DNA of 64,000 bases from Atriophallophorus winterbourni (taxonomy: Eukaryota > Platyhelminthes > Trematoda > Plagiorchiida > Microphallidae). The notes beneath the pieces are model-generated. The model did not search any database. It saw nothing but the letters and a program-made list of their open reading frames with translations, and was not told the DNA's origin. This document shows, one piece after another, positions 40,101 to 55,100 of the stretch (the first letter of the stretch is position 1; every line of letters starts with the position of its first letter). The DNA is taken from positions 62,001 to 126,000 of the forward strand of contig JACCGJ010001485.1 in the NCBI GenBank assembly GCA_013407085.1, in the 5' to 3' direction. Both the position numbers and the translations under genes were made by a program.

Positions 40101-43100
40101 TGGGATGTTTGCTGGCTCGTATCCAATGAACTGTCATTTCGGTTAGTAAAAAGCTCTTATGTCTGCAACTTCTCACCGTTTGCTTTTCGGATGGCTATAA
40201 TCGTAAGCGTTTTTTTCTTCTTTTCTTAGGTGTGGCGTTGGACTTCGAGCGGCCTTTGTCCGATCTGGTCGTCACAGATCTGCAATCCATCGAATATAAA
40301 TTAGACTGTGAATTGACCCGCAGACCACGGACCTCCGTCTCATGGACAAAAGACCAAAAGCCTTTCGTGATCAGCAAAGACGATTCGAGAATAAGATTTC
40401 TCAGCGAAGACACCGTGCAAGGCATTATATTTGAAAGATTGACCGATCAGGATGTGGGTGAATATGCGATTCAAGTAGAAAGACTCAGTGGGAAAGCGAA
40501 CATCATTATCCAAGGTTAGTTGAACTAGTCACTCAAGGTCGGTGCTCTTATGGGCATGTGATATTCAAAAGTTGCTGCGCGGAAAGTACAAAATTTCACC
40601 GATTAAGGCACTGATCTAGTTTGTTGAGTTCTTTAAGGCGGATTACGGAGTGAAGATCAAGATCCTCCCTACTAGTGCATTCGTCTTCGCCGATGTCACA
40701 CAATTTTGGTTGAGTATTATGACAAATGATAATTGCATGCGACTTCATAAGTTTTAAGGGTCATACAAGTACAACCTGCTGTGAATCAATCGCAATTAAC
40801 CTTCGGAAATACAACACGCTCTGGAATGGTTCTGAATGTGACTAGACCTACCGTTCTTGACTGAAATCCCGGCTACAAGTTTTGGCTGATAGAGTTTATT
40901 CCGAATCGCAAAGTGGCTTCCGCAGTGGAAGATCAACAGTTGGCATGATCTTCCCCGTGAGACAACTTCAGGAAAAGTGTCGGGAACAGCTTGTGCCATT
41001 ATACGCAACAATTCAACCTTTTCCAGAGATAGGTTTGGTGGTGGTAAAGTTGAGCGTATTCGTTTGTTCACTTTACATGTTTTAGGCTTGATTGATGGCT
41101 CTACAGAATTCTTCACTTGTGCAAGCTCCTCTTCCAGTTGCGACAATCTACTCTCTATTGTATTAAACACTTTTCCAACAGATGAATGTATACTCTTACG
41201 ATAGCCATTTATATTTGAATTACTGCAGGCATTGCAAAAATAACAAACGGATGGATAAACAAGGTTATACGGAAGGATAGTTGTTATCGTTCACAAGCCT
41301 TACACACTCATCAGTCAAAGTCTCACCACAGGTCACGCGCAAGTGTAAATCGCACTACTTGCCGGGTCCAGGCACTTGGCGCGGAGGTCAACTTGGTTCC
41401 ATGTCAGTGTCAGGACAATAATCCTCGCAGTCACAACTTGATCGATCGATTTTTTCGCCTGTGTGTTGGATCTCGTGACGCGGTCACACATCTTAGTGGC
41501 CTGAATTGGGCCGGCCTGTGTAGAGATGAGCGTTTGGTCGACTGATCGATGTCGCTGCGTTTGAACTCGTGATTTCGCCATTTAGCGAATAAGCCACGCT
41601 AACTCGGTAACCACACAAGATAGAGCACTGAATCGGGTATCAAAATGCGTAGCTTGGTGCGATGTTTGCAATAATAGCATAAACATACGATAGCCGTGAG
41701 AAAACGTTTGCGCGCGTGAGTAAGCTGAGATATTTAGTTTGTTGTTGATCGGTTGACAAGATCAAAACGTATGAATACCGATAGCTATAGTCGAAAGTAA
41801 CACAGAACAATTCGATTGGTATAAATCCGAGAAGATTTAACGAAGATATGACCGAAAGTGTCAGATCAACGAAAATTCGACCGCACTTCAGCAATCTAAA
41901 TTTCAAGTTGCAAATAATTTTTTGTCCTTGACTTTACAAGAGTAAATTTTTGTAAGTACGTGGGAGCATTATAAGGATTCGTTCGCATATAATCGGCTTG
42001 TTTCAGTTGGAATATATGTAATCTCGTAAAGTTTACCGCGTATTTGTGAAGCGAATTTTAAATAAAGTAGACACACTGTAAATAAAAACTCCTGCGGCAG
42101 TTTGGTTTGGCGTGTGGGATGTCTAGCATTCAATTCGGACCTTGATTCTTACGTCAAGAATTGATACAAAACGCTAAAATACTACAAACAAATCAATAAC
42201 ATATAATGTAAAACGGCATTTTATTGCTTTGAACCTGATATTCTAGGTCGCGAATATAGAGACCCGATCATTAAAGCGACCGCTCAATCCAACTCCCGCA
42301 ATTATTGCCAGGATCTAAGAGTGTGCCATTTTTTAATTAGCTAATTAGTTAAATAAAACCACTTTATTTTAGTTATATCATCATGCACAATTAGTGCAAT
42401 AATCCATCGTCTGCATTCTTCCCATTTCATCCTCCACAGCTCCACCATTTATACCAACCACTGAAGCATTTGAAGACCACATCACGCTCAAGGCAGGCAC
42501 GTCAAAGATTCTCGAAGTGCCTTTTACGTCCACTCCAAAACCTACTGTCAAATGGACTTGGGCACCTGCACCGTTGCTTGAAGAGTTTCAGCCAAGTCGA
42601 TTCAAGCCAGATGTCGTGGCCGGTTTGACGACTCTCCCGTTGAGTCGTGTTACGCGAGAGGACAGCGGTGCATATCGAGTGAGCATTGAAAATGAACTCG
42701 GAGCGATCTCTAAAACGATCCATGTCACCGTGATCGACAAACCGGGGATCCCTCAAAATCCGCGTGTTACCGAGAATACCGGCGAGACGGTTTTGTTCCA
42801 GTGGGATAAGCCAGAGGACTTGGGCGGTGTTGAGGGTGAACTGACGTACGCGGTGTACTGCAGAGAGGCTGGCAGACGCGCGTCGCAAGCAACACTCGTG
42901 GTCGAACTAGCGGAACTTGAGACCACAGTGGATCGATTGAAATTGGACAAAGAGTATGTTTTCTCCGTGATCGCCAAGAACGAGGTTGGTGCGTCCAGGC
43001 CAGCGGAGACTGGTGTGGTCAAAATGAAATACGCCTTCTGTAAGTCTACTCTACCAATTTTGGACAGACATCGTCCGTTGCAACTGAATAAGGTGAAAAT

Positions 43101-46100
43101 TAGCTCATAGCCATATGGAATTCGAATTACGATTGCCAAATTAATCTTGAACAACTAACTCCAAAAATAGTTTCCTCTGCCAATTTGCAGAGTTAACAAA
43201 AATTTGTTATATCGATCAGATTATTTAATGTATTATCGGTATGATAAACACGTGCTTGTATAACTAGCTAGCTGCTTAGTCCGGTGGCAAAATGGTTTTA
43301 GTTATCCGAAGCTTGTGTGTGTCTTATTCCTACGATATCTTTCTCTTCCAGTTCATCTCAGAAAAATAGCCTGGTCAATTACGCGTGAATTGTTTACATT
43401 TTACCGTAAACAACGTAAAATGGTTTACAAGCAGTAAAGCCTGAACAACTTGTCGAAACCTAAACTATCAAATCGCATCGTAAAACTAGTGGTATACTCA
43501 AGGTATGTAGTTGTAAGTCATTGTTGGATAAGGTTGCCACGCCAAAGTTGCTCAATCACATAAGTCAACAAACGTGTAGATCGGTGGAACCCATGGGCTT
43601 GTACAAAAATTCTGTATTTACTGTATTTCTATCACACACGAAAAAAGAGCGGTTTCGTGCTGCTTGCATGTATCAGATAGGGACAGTAGGATCAGGGTTC
43701 GCACACCTTTAAACAGTGGAGAAGAGGTAAAATATGTATGAAATTGTAAGTTAATAATCTCTAACCTCATCTCATGTTTGTTTATACCGATTGAATACGT
43801 TGTGGGGTACCAAGGTAGCCTAGAATAGCGTTTGTGATAGAAATTCATGCAAATGCGGAACTTTTGTAGTGGTATATTGATTTGCGAGAGCAGTCCACAT
43901 ATTTTCCAGTCAAAGATACGGAAACAAATCCCTGGTGCTCTGAGAAGGCAACCACAAGTGTTAACCGGTCAACAAATGCTGAATGTTTAACAACATTCAG
44001 GGACTCAGTATCCACTCAGTGCAGCGTGGCGATTGTAGTTTTGAGCGAAAATCTTTATTTTCCTATTGACTGTATTGGAAACAGAGAAAATAATATATAT
44101 TGTAGTCTTTTTCATTGCATATTGCAACATATTTGTGTGAATGTGTCGCAAGTGATTTCACAATTTCTTATGTTAATTTGCCTACAACCCAATTCCAATT
44201 ACCAGTTCAACTCACAAGGTACACAAGCTGTATGAATGATATGGATGACAACAGCATGGGATTTAAGCTTGTCAGAACAAGTTCTAAACATTGAGATATC
44301 ATTCGCTAAACGCACGTCGATATGTTTCGCTTCAGCTGTCCCGGATGCTCCGGGTAAGCCAGCGGTGTCCATCGAAGAGACTGGAAAGCTTGCATTAAAC
44401 TGGACCGCCCCAGCTAGTGATGGTGGATCTCCAATCACGCATTATCAAATCGAATACAGTTCCTCTCGTGTGCTGTTGCCCGGGCAACGGCGTGGTTCAG
44501 TGCTCGGCGCCAAACCAAAATGGATTCCGCTTTCCAAGGGCGTTCAGTTTGGACCGGAGCTCCAACCAACTGCGATCGTAGATGGATTGTCCGCGGACAT
44601 GCAATACGAGTTTCGCGTGCAAGCTGTGAATAAAGCGGGTCCTGGAGCATTCAGCTCACCGAGTGATGCGTGTGTTCCGCTTGTGAAAGGTAAGTGAGAT
44701 CAAACATAATGGGCACTATTATTACAAATCAATCAGTTAGCAACTGTTTCTGTTGCTGCTTCTACTGCCCCAAGTGCCGTTCATACTTTGTAACCGACTC
44801 CGCTTTCTGAGGAGAATAGTGCAAGAATACATTAAGTAATTAAACTACACGGAAAAAACTGAGCTGTTTCGTACATGACAATAGACAAATATATTCGTCA
44901 TATATTTGTATGTTGAAACATGTTAAGCGCAACAAAACATTGTTGGACTCTGCGTAGTGATTCTCGTGCATCGAGCATCGATATCTCTTATGGTATGAGC
45001 TCGCAAAACTTCAAAATTAGCAAACAAAAAGTAACATTTGCTTGTATTAATCTTCTCGTAAACATTACTCGAGCTTTATAATGCACACTTTGCTTGACTT
45101 TTTATCTCCCACTCACTCAGTCAATCATTCTATCCAGCATCTATCTATCTAGCTAGCTAGCTAGCTAGCTCGATATACATATAAACAACTTTGCATCTGT
45201 TATCTAATCACTGAATCTTCATGAAATGTTTTTTCCGCATTCAGTATCTCATTTTGAAAATAATAATTGAAGTATTCGCAATTGATTTTTTACTGATCGA
45301 GCCAATGTTTCATACTCCACTTTCAGGTCCGAGAGTTCCCAACAAGCCAGGCACACCAGTTGCTGAAGCCAAATCAGATTCCAGCATTTCCGTCACCTGG
45401 ACAGCTCCATTGACTTCAGAAGACTTTGGACCTGCGGAATCATATCAAGTAGAGTCCGAGATAGACAACGACGGACAGTGGTCATTACTTGGTACCACAA
45501 ATAAGCCAGATGTATGTACCATGCTTGCTGAAGGGCTTGACAGTTCAAAGCGTTACACGTTTCGTGTAAAAGCGGTCAATGCTGAAGGCGTCAGCGAACC
45601 ATCTAAACCGTCAAACAGTGTCAATTTGAAAAAAGGTAAGCAACAAGTTGGTTCGTTGAAAAATAATGCTATGATGGGTTGGTGCAATTACTGGGAATTT
45701 TTGAAATACTCCAAGTAATGTGTAGACACGATGATAATATTGAACGTTTACATTCTAGATGCTCCACTGGCAATCATCAAGGGACTTGACTCGATCATAT
45801 CAGAAACGTTGCCGGAAAAATTAACATTTGAATGCCAGATTTCGAAACCTGCACAAAAGGTACAATGGTTCCACAAGGGCAGACGAATCGATTCGTCGGA
45901 GATACGGAAATATCAAATCAGCGAGGAAGGTCTCATTCATCGTCTAGAAGTTCTGAAGGTCAATATGGAAGATGTGGGCGAATACATGATACGCGTGGAG
46001 AAGTTAGAATCCAGAGGGTCGTTCGAGCTAGAATGTAAATACTCTTGAACAACATTATCGTGTGTATCGTTAAATGGCAATTTGTATCTTAAATCTCATG

Positions 46101-49100
46101 TTTTATTTTCAGTGGCCCCAAAGATTTGTTTGCCCGACGACTTCAAATCCGAAATTACGATGAAGCAAGGTACAAGCCAAAATGTGGAGATCCCATTCAC
46201 AGCTTCTCCGCCAGCTAGTGAAATCATATGGTATTGGAATGGGAACCGCACGCTTCCAGATCCAATGAAAAGAACCGTTCCCAAGAATGACGTGAACAAA
46301 TGTGCCGTATTGTCTTTGAACAACATTGAACGTCAAGATGCTGGGCAATACGAGGCTGTAATCACCAATCCATATGGCGAGGCTCGAGCAACCATTACAC
46401 TCAAAGTGATCGGACCTCCTGGCCCGATTGTTGGTTTACAAGCGCACGTTGAGTCTCCATCAGACGTGACCTTACTTTGGAAGGCGCCAAAAGAGGGTGA
46501 TGATGGAGGAAGTGCCGTATCCGCATATCGCATTGAACAAAAAACTACCGACGCGGCGCCCGGGTCGACGTTACGAAGCTATGCCCGTGAATGGTCTACC
46601 GTGGCTACAGTCGATGCAAAGACTGCCGTCCCGGACGATGATGGATATTTTATGCAGCAGATTGGCAGTCTTACTGAAGGGGCTACATATTCGTTCGGTG
46701 TCAGCGCTGAGAATGCTATCGGTGTCGGTCCGCGAACAGAGATACCGGAACCGCTGTTACTGAAATCCCCCTATGGTATGTTAGACTAACCTCAATCGCT
46801 GATGTAATATTTAAAATGTGTGCATTATTTTCAATGCAACATGATACAAAACTTATTTTGTTACCATATTGTAATGAAAGGAAAAGTAAATTTGGAAAAA
46901 TGTTCCGTTACTGCTTGCAATTAAACTCTACTACTGGTTCCGAACTGTTTGCCATCAGCTGATGCAGACGGAGATTTGAGGTCAATAATATTTTTTTAAT
47001 CTTTTTTATTCGTTGATTTATCGTTGTTTCTGACCTCTTCTCTCTTGAACAGACAAACCTCAACCACCGAGTAATCTACTCGCTGAACCTCTGGACAAAG
47101 AAAGCATCCAACTGAAGTTCACCCTCCCGCAAACACAGGATGCTGCGCCCCTAACCGAAATCATTATAGAATACCGCCCTAAAGGACAATCCAGGTACAA
47201 TCTCTACTGACCACGATATTGCCCCACAATAGCCCATGATGTCTAAAGTGATTTTTTAATATTTGTGCAGATGGATTGCACAAGAATTTCCCGTGGATAC
47301 AACTGCCACCATATCGAAGCTCCAGCCGGGAAGTGACTACGAATTCCGTGTGTCGTGCAAAAACAAAGCTGGAACGAGTGAGCCGTCTGGTGTGGTCTCT
47401 GCGCAGACTAAACAGTCACCAAGTAAGCTCCATACATGTGGGTTTTATGCGAACACTTTTGAGCCATCTTGAGCGATTCGTTTTCGGGGAAAGCAAGTCA
47501 TGCGAATGCCGTAAGGCATGGATGGGTTCAACCATATTTTAAAACGTATTTTTTTATAATTTCGGTACAAAGGTTTCTCAGCATGTACCAGCAATCGTTC
47601 ATTGCATGAGCGCTGCTATTAAGCAATCATCTAGATTTAAAAAGGCCCTGATTGGTCCTGCTTGGTATATGTATGATTCACTATTGGTTGGATTGACTTA
47701 TTCAAAGATTTATTCATAGATTATATGCGGATAAAAAGCGATGATGGCACAAAAATATCATAAAATATCGTTAATGATTATTATTAAACGCAAAAACATA
47801 TTTGTCTGCGGGGGTATCAAGTGAGATTTTATAAGCGTCAACGGTATAAGATAGTACCGTGTAAGTATGTTACCTGTTCCTATATGGTACAAAACGGAAA
47901 CAGGATATGTGTTTGTGGCATTTCAATCTGCTATGTTTTTCCTACAGTTTGAGTGTGTGAGCACGCAGTTGTTTTATGCGAAAGATGGAATAATAGTCTG
48001 ACTTTCCTTCGAACTAAGTGATTGTTTCTGATCATCCCCGTATAAACGGCCAGCAAAAGTGTCGTTAGCGCATTCCAGCTGGAAGTCAATGCTGATTGAT
48101 GGAGATGTTTGATTACTTTCTGTGGTCGATAGGGGCCTTGTGTTGTGAGCAGATGAGAAAACAAAGATTAGAATGAATCTTACCCTGAAGATCTTGCTGT
48201 AATACAAGCATGGCACGTTGCTCTTTGATCTCATCGTTTTCGAACTGTCTGGGAAACATACACTTGATTACATTGTTGAGTGAGGTTTTCATTTTAAAAG
48301 ATTAATTCGCTCAGCATGATGGACGCATCCGAACGCATTGGTATTCGATGAAGCATGCGACCTATCTTACTTCGTTGTGTAGTCACCATAAAACAAGGTC
48401 ATCCGTAAAAGGTCGCTTCTGTTAAGCGTCTTGATTGGCATTCATGCATGGAGCTACCTACTACGAAAGACAACTACTAACCGTTTTCCAAGCTATTTCA
48501 AAGGTTTGAGGAGTATCGAATGGACTAGAATTCCTCTGTCGACTTACTGATAATGAGATATTGAAAACTGTTTCTTAACTATTTATAATGGCAAAATGCG
48601 ATAGAAAACTGTGAAATATAAGCGTTTTGGTTAAGCAATCTAACGCTATCATTAACGTTGTGTTTATCTGTTTGTCCCTAATCATGTAATTCTCAAATAA
48701 AAGGCCACCCGTATCATTATTCGCAGCAAGTAATAATACTATTATTGATAATGTAATTTTGATCCTCCCAGAGCCCCCCGGGTCACCTGATCTGATGGAC
48801 GTGAAGCCTTGCAAAATGGATGCCATCATGGTTCAGTGGTTACCTCCCGAATCGGATGGAGGTAGTCCAATAACCGCATACAAAATTGAAACCTGTGATG
48901 AAAGTATGCCGGAACGCTGGTGCTCAGCACAAACAATCACCGACCTGACTCGTTTGTCGCAGGAGGAGCCTTTCGAGGCAACGTTGCCCGGTTTGTCCGA
49001 TGCAAAAACCTACCGAGTTCGTGTGATCGCGGTCAATCAAATAGGCCCCGGAAAGCCTTCTAAGGCGTCGAAACCAATTCGGCCAGGTAAGACTCATTGG

Positions 49101-52100
49101 TGAAACGTTCTTTTCCACGTGGACCGCAGTTAATTCCTGATTAATTTCCTTAGTTCCAGCTCCGTAGATGTAGTTGAAAATTCTCAAAATTGTGATGGCT
49201 TGACAAACTTTATCATTAATTTGTTCTCTAGTGGAAAACTAAATTTAAGTTCATACATGAATGAAGCTATCAATTAGATTGACACAGCCAACCTTTCGAT
49301 GCCGAATCCACACAGTGGATCTTAGTCAACAGATCAAATCAATGGAATTCACAAGTTTTCGAAGTACTCACGTCCCCTGCACTTACACACCACAACTGGT
49401 TTCTGGTTGTTTGCCGTGATCGGGTGGAGAGAATAAGGGTAATTTCAGTGAGGTTTACAATAGTGGAAAAGTAGTAATCAACGTTATACTCGAATGCCAC
49501 TGTTAACTATTGATTTGATCACTTGATTCACTTTGTGGATAGGCCATCCAAATGTTGGCAGTGGCAATCTGATTAACGGTAGTATGCAAGTATAACTTTG
49601 TTTATTACTTTTCCACTGTTTCAAGGCTCATTGAACCTAATCTTACTAACTCTACCTCAGGACGGCAAACAGCTGGAAACCGGCAGTGGTGTGTAAGTGC
49701 AGGGGATGTGAGCAACACATTACTTTGGTCATCGATAATCGCCTCGAGTGCTTGACCAAGAATCACTATGTGATTCTGTGTTTGAACATCGGGGTTCGTG
49801 GTACGAACCCGATGCAACGGTGGCATTCAAGTATAACTTTGTTTACCACTTATGCACTGCTTCAAGTCTCACTGAACCTAATCTTACTGTCTATACCTGA
49901 TGACGGCAAACATCCAGAAACCGGTAGTGGTGTGTAAGGGATGTGGATGTGAGCAGCACATTACTTTGGTCATCCATAAGCGTCTTGAGTGCTTGACCAA
50001 GAATCACTATGTGATTCTGTGTTTGAACAAAGTGGTTCGTTGTACGAACCCATTCTAGCGGTCACTGTGAACTTTTGAAATTTTATTCAATCCAGATGCT
50101 AAAGATTTTGCCATATACCCGAAATTATTCCCGATGTAACGATCAAATATATTCGATTATCCTCAGCAGTAATGGTACTACATGAATTTTTCTAAGTACG
50201 TTCTGTCGCATTCGTTAAACGTTATCAGTTTTCAGCACATGAAAATATAGTTCACTGTAAAAATACTCACAATTAGTGAACAAGTGTAGGTCATAGTTGT
50301 TCTCCGAGCTGGTATGGTTGATTGCAGACGTTTCGTCATGAAACTAGATGACATCATCAGCGAAACGTCTTTCAAAGCGGACAAGTAAACTTTTTTCGAG
50401 GTGGACAAGTAAATGGGTGAATTATTAGTGTCTGATGAACCTAAATGGACCCTGACGTGTGCGGTCTCGGTTCATAAAATTGTTTACGGAGCACACTGCT
50501 ATTCTCATCCAATACGGTTGATGGTTTTGTGCTATGCAGCACTCTTCATAATAAATTCGGCGTTGCGAAAGGCTTAAGCTTTTTAGAAAACCGTCTTTCA
50601 ATCTTTGAATATCGTTTAGGGTTAGACTGAGATGAGCACTTTTTAAGATATTGTTGTATTTACGTGCAACATATTTTAGAATTAGTGTTACACCGTATAA
50701 CTAACCAAGGTTTCGTCTCAAAGAACGCTAAGGCCGGTATCTCTTCAGCAAATTGTGTTGGTACAGTACGAATTGAGTGTGAGTTTATAAAAATGTAATA
50801 GGGCTGATCATCGCCCGGAAATCCCAATATAGCACATCCGCTGCGAATTCAGCTGTAATTTCTAGCGAATAGACTTCAAGCAAGCATTACTATTTATAGA
50901 ATCGTCTTAGTTCCCGTTACATAATCCGCTCTAGTTTCCTTGAAAATTTAATCATACCTGTGGCGTTTAGGTGAGGATGTCGGCATTGTTCGACCGCTGA
51001 CCGAAGTTTGGTTTGATCACATTCCTCCTGCTGGCACGACAATCGAACTAGAATGCGAGCTGACCCATCCGAATTGTCGCGTTCAATGGCTTCGAAACGG
51101 AAAACCCATTGAAATCGGCCGTAAATTCGAATTCGCCCCGGAAAATTGTATCTATCGCTTGATTATTCATGACCTTACTCTGGAGGACATGGGGTTATAT
51201 CAACTCGTATACAAACACGTCAAGACAGAAGCTGAGGTTGGAGCGAAAAGTAAGTCACGTTGCATTCCTTGACACTTTTTTTATCGATACATGCCCCGAA
51301 GTGGCAGAACTCTCTGGCAACCTTTCCGTTTGCAGTACCTCCGGCTATTCGAGAAGATGTGGAACTCAGTGATCGACGCTACGTTGCCGTGTCCAAGAAC
51401 TTCGTTCTCGAGGTTCCGTTCAATGCTTATCCGAAACCGACGATTCGCTGGTTGGCCCAGGGTAAAACTGTGACCGAGGCAACCAGGCGCTACCAGATAG
51501 ACATTGTCTCAGGCCTCACATCGCTGTCAATACAAAGGGTGCAGCGTGACGATGCCGGACAGTTGTGTGTGATGATTGAGAACGAACACGGAAAACTCAC
51601 CTGGAAGTGCGAGTTGATTGTGATGGGTAAGTGATGCGGAATCGATATTTTAGTCTCTGTCGGTTAAATAACACGGTACTGTTGTTTGAGACCATATTGG
51701 CTTAGTTGAAACTTTTCAAGCAATCGATATGGTAATGATTTGTTAGTTTAGTTGTAGCTGCCAGTCTTTGTGCTGTGCAGTAGTTGCCATGTGAATTTCA
51801 GGAGTTTCGTTGCCTGGTCAACTTTGGCTTCTTCTCTAAACAGTTCATAATCTAATCATGAAAATAGAGTTTGCAATGAATCGGTTATAGTAAGTTTTTG
51901 GTAACGTTTCGCTTCTGAACACAGAAGCTTCGCCAGACCAAGGGTGTCGGTACGAACAGTGTTCAGGTATAAATGGCATTATCTTGACCAATCCTGAGTT
52001 CACTAAGCTAGACAGGGGAGATCAAGATAAGCAGTGTGTCGGGATCCGTTGACCTGAACAATTAATAAACAATTAGGGATGAACACAGCAAATAGGAGGT

Positions 52101-55100
52101 TTGATCAATTATCTTGATCTCCCCTGTGTAGCTTAGTAAACTCAGGATTGGTCAAGAGAATGCCCTTTATACCTGAACACTGTTCGTACCGACACCCTTG
52201 GTCTGACGCAGCTTCTGTGTTCAGAAGCGAAACGTTACCGATTCATTGCAAACTCTATTTTCATGATTATGGACTCCCGATCGGTCTCTAATATATTCAA
52301 ATACTTTGCTAGCTCATAATCTGCATATTATCATCAAGTAATAAGGTCATATTTGTGTGGTGCACTTTCACTATTGCTGGTATTTGCTCTTCGGTTCTAT
52401 TCTTTATCCCAGACAAATTCTAATGAGCTGGCATATGAAACCTTAAAAATTGGTTGACCAATTTTGTACTACACGTTCTGCTTATCGATGATCGATATTC
52501 TGTGTCATTATTGCTTATCACTCGTGGTATTTCCGTTTCTTACGTTGACCTTGACATGTTCCATGAAAGCAACATGTGAATGAATCAGAGTTCGCGCTTA
52601 ACGCTCAGAGAAAAAATGCATCAATCCAAATTAAGGTTGGTTAGCACTGTGACTCACACGTGTAAAAGTCAGATTACGGAGTTTTCTATCCCATTGCATC
52701 TCATTGGCCTTAGCTATTTCGACCCCCTCAACCTGCAGACTCTTGTCATACGGTTTAATACCGAGTTTTAACACTGGCAATATCTAAATGGACCCCATGA
52801 CATGTATCTAATACATGTTCTGCCAAGGCTGAATCACGACTTAGGGATTGATATTCTCCTACATCACTGGGCTGCCTTTTGACGCACATTTGGTGTTCTT
52901 CCATTCTGGCGTGAAGTTCCCTGGAAGTTTGTTCCATGTAAACACCAGGGAACCCCTCACATGTGACTCTGTAGATGCTATTTGTGACGCTTGATAACGG
53001 TGTCTTTTCCTTGAGGCAAACCCGGGAGGAACGGATAATTTTTCATTTCCCGTGCGTCACACGTATTGACATCTGGTTTATGATTCTACTTATCACTTTT
53101 GATGTGTATTTAACTTACGGTTTACCGGTATATTCGTTCTAACCGATTGCATACAAATTTCTTTTAAATTTACCTACACGATCTTGTAGTTTCTGGCCTC
53201 CTTCGGTAGATGTCAACCATTGATGTACATCACAATCACATGAATTTTCATGTTCTACAGCTTTTTGAATGACTAAGCAGTCCGATTCTGGAGGAACAAT
53301 CTCTCCCGCAGCGCTTGCAACGATGGTCAGAACTTGGTTGTAGGTCGTCAGTTGCACGCCGGCGGCGTGATCTACGTTCAGCAGCCAAGAGCTGTATCTG
53401 CACGATCAGTTACAAACATATTCAAAACGAGCATGTCACACGCTTTGAGTCTGACCAAATATCTTCCCGACAATCGCAGTCGCCGCAATATCGCATTGCG
53501 TAGTATGTCACATTTTGCATTGCTTGCTGTCGAGAAGTGACATCGACAAAGGACTTGCCGTTACCGGTCTGTTATGGCCGGTTACATGTGTTTCATGTTC
53601 TCATCAACCTGTCAAACCTTTCCGTCTGTGATTAAGTTAACTGTATGTCTTCAGATCACGGCGCTGCTTTTTACTATTGTTGGTACATCATGCACCACCG
53701 AATCCATCCTTCGTGACAAGCAATCACACGATTCCAAATCTACCGGCATCAAGATGCTTGTTGATCCCTTTTTCACCTACCAAACGCCATAAAAATTTTA
53801 CAGCGATGGGCCTAAAGTTCCAACGTTTTTCGTACAGATAAACCCGGCCCTGTAGAGAAATTGTCAGCCGAAGTATCTCCTACAAACGATGGGATACTCG
53901 TCAAATGGAGGCCTCCCAGAGACGATGGCCAAAGTCCAATTCAACATTACGAATTGGAATTCCGCGTCGCCAAGCAACGCAGTTGGCAGTCGCTGAAAAT
54001 GGGCCCGAACGAAGAAGATGACGTGATGCTTATCGGCCCTGAGGATACGGAAGTTGTGCTGGGTGTTGGTGACAAGCAGTTAGCCAATTGTCTCAAAGCC
54101 GGGGCAGAATATCATTTCCGTGTTATGGCCGTGAATGCAGTCGGCAAGAGTGAGCCGACCGAGACCGCTGCAAGCGTTAAAGCGCCCGCCAAACCAGGTA
54201 TGTCTTTTGTACTAATCGAAACAGTTTTGCATCTTCGTGCACCATCGGATATACGTTGTTTCCTGGAGAGGACTTTGATTGTATTATTGATAACAATCGC
54301 TTAGTTACTTAAGAGTGATACGTTGATTTTATGCGTGTACACTTCACCGATCATCCTTGATGAATTGCCTTCTCGCATACATGTGTTTCTATCCCTTCTG
54401 AAAAGAGTCACTTTTTTCTTGACAGTCGACAGGTTAATGTTGTTTGATGTTATCAATTTCAACGTACTAACGGTGAACTAAAATTGTAAGATGATGTGTA
54501 CAGCACGATATCTTGCGATTTTATATGCGCTTTAAATTTTGCTGAAAAATCACTATATGACTCTGATCCAGACACCATAGTTTATTGTACACTACTCACA
54601 TAACATTGACGAGCAGATACAGCTCTTGGCTGCTGAACGTAGATCACGCCGCTGGTGTGCAACTGACGACCCACAACCGAGTTCTGACTATCGTTGCAAG
54701 CGCTGCGGGAGAGATTGTTCCTCTCGAATCGGACTGTTTAGTCATTCAAAAAGCTGTAGAACATGAAAATTCATGAGATTGTGATGTACATCCATGGTCG
54801 ACATCGACAGAAGGAGGCTAACAACAACTCACATAACATTGGTGGTTTCAAAGTCAAATGTTGTCTCCATATATATCATTGTTTCAATGTTCATGGAACA
54901 TAATCGTGCTATTTTCACTTGATGACGACAAACAGCCAGAAACCGGTTGTGAATTAAGAGTACTGAACAGTCCATTTTATTCTCGCTTATGGTGGATGCC
55001 CGGTTTAATCACATTCATCGGCCGGATTCCAACATGTTGCTTTGAACGCAATATATACGTCACTAGAATGAGCAAACACCGTAAAAGCTAGTCGCAACCA

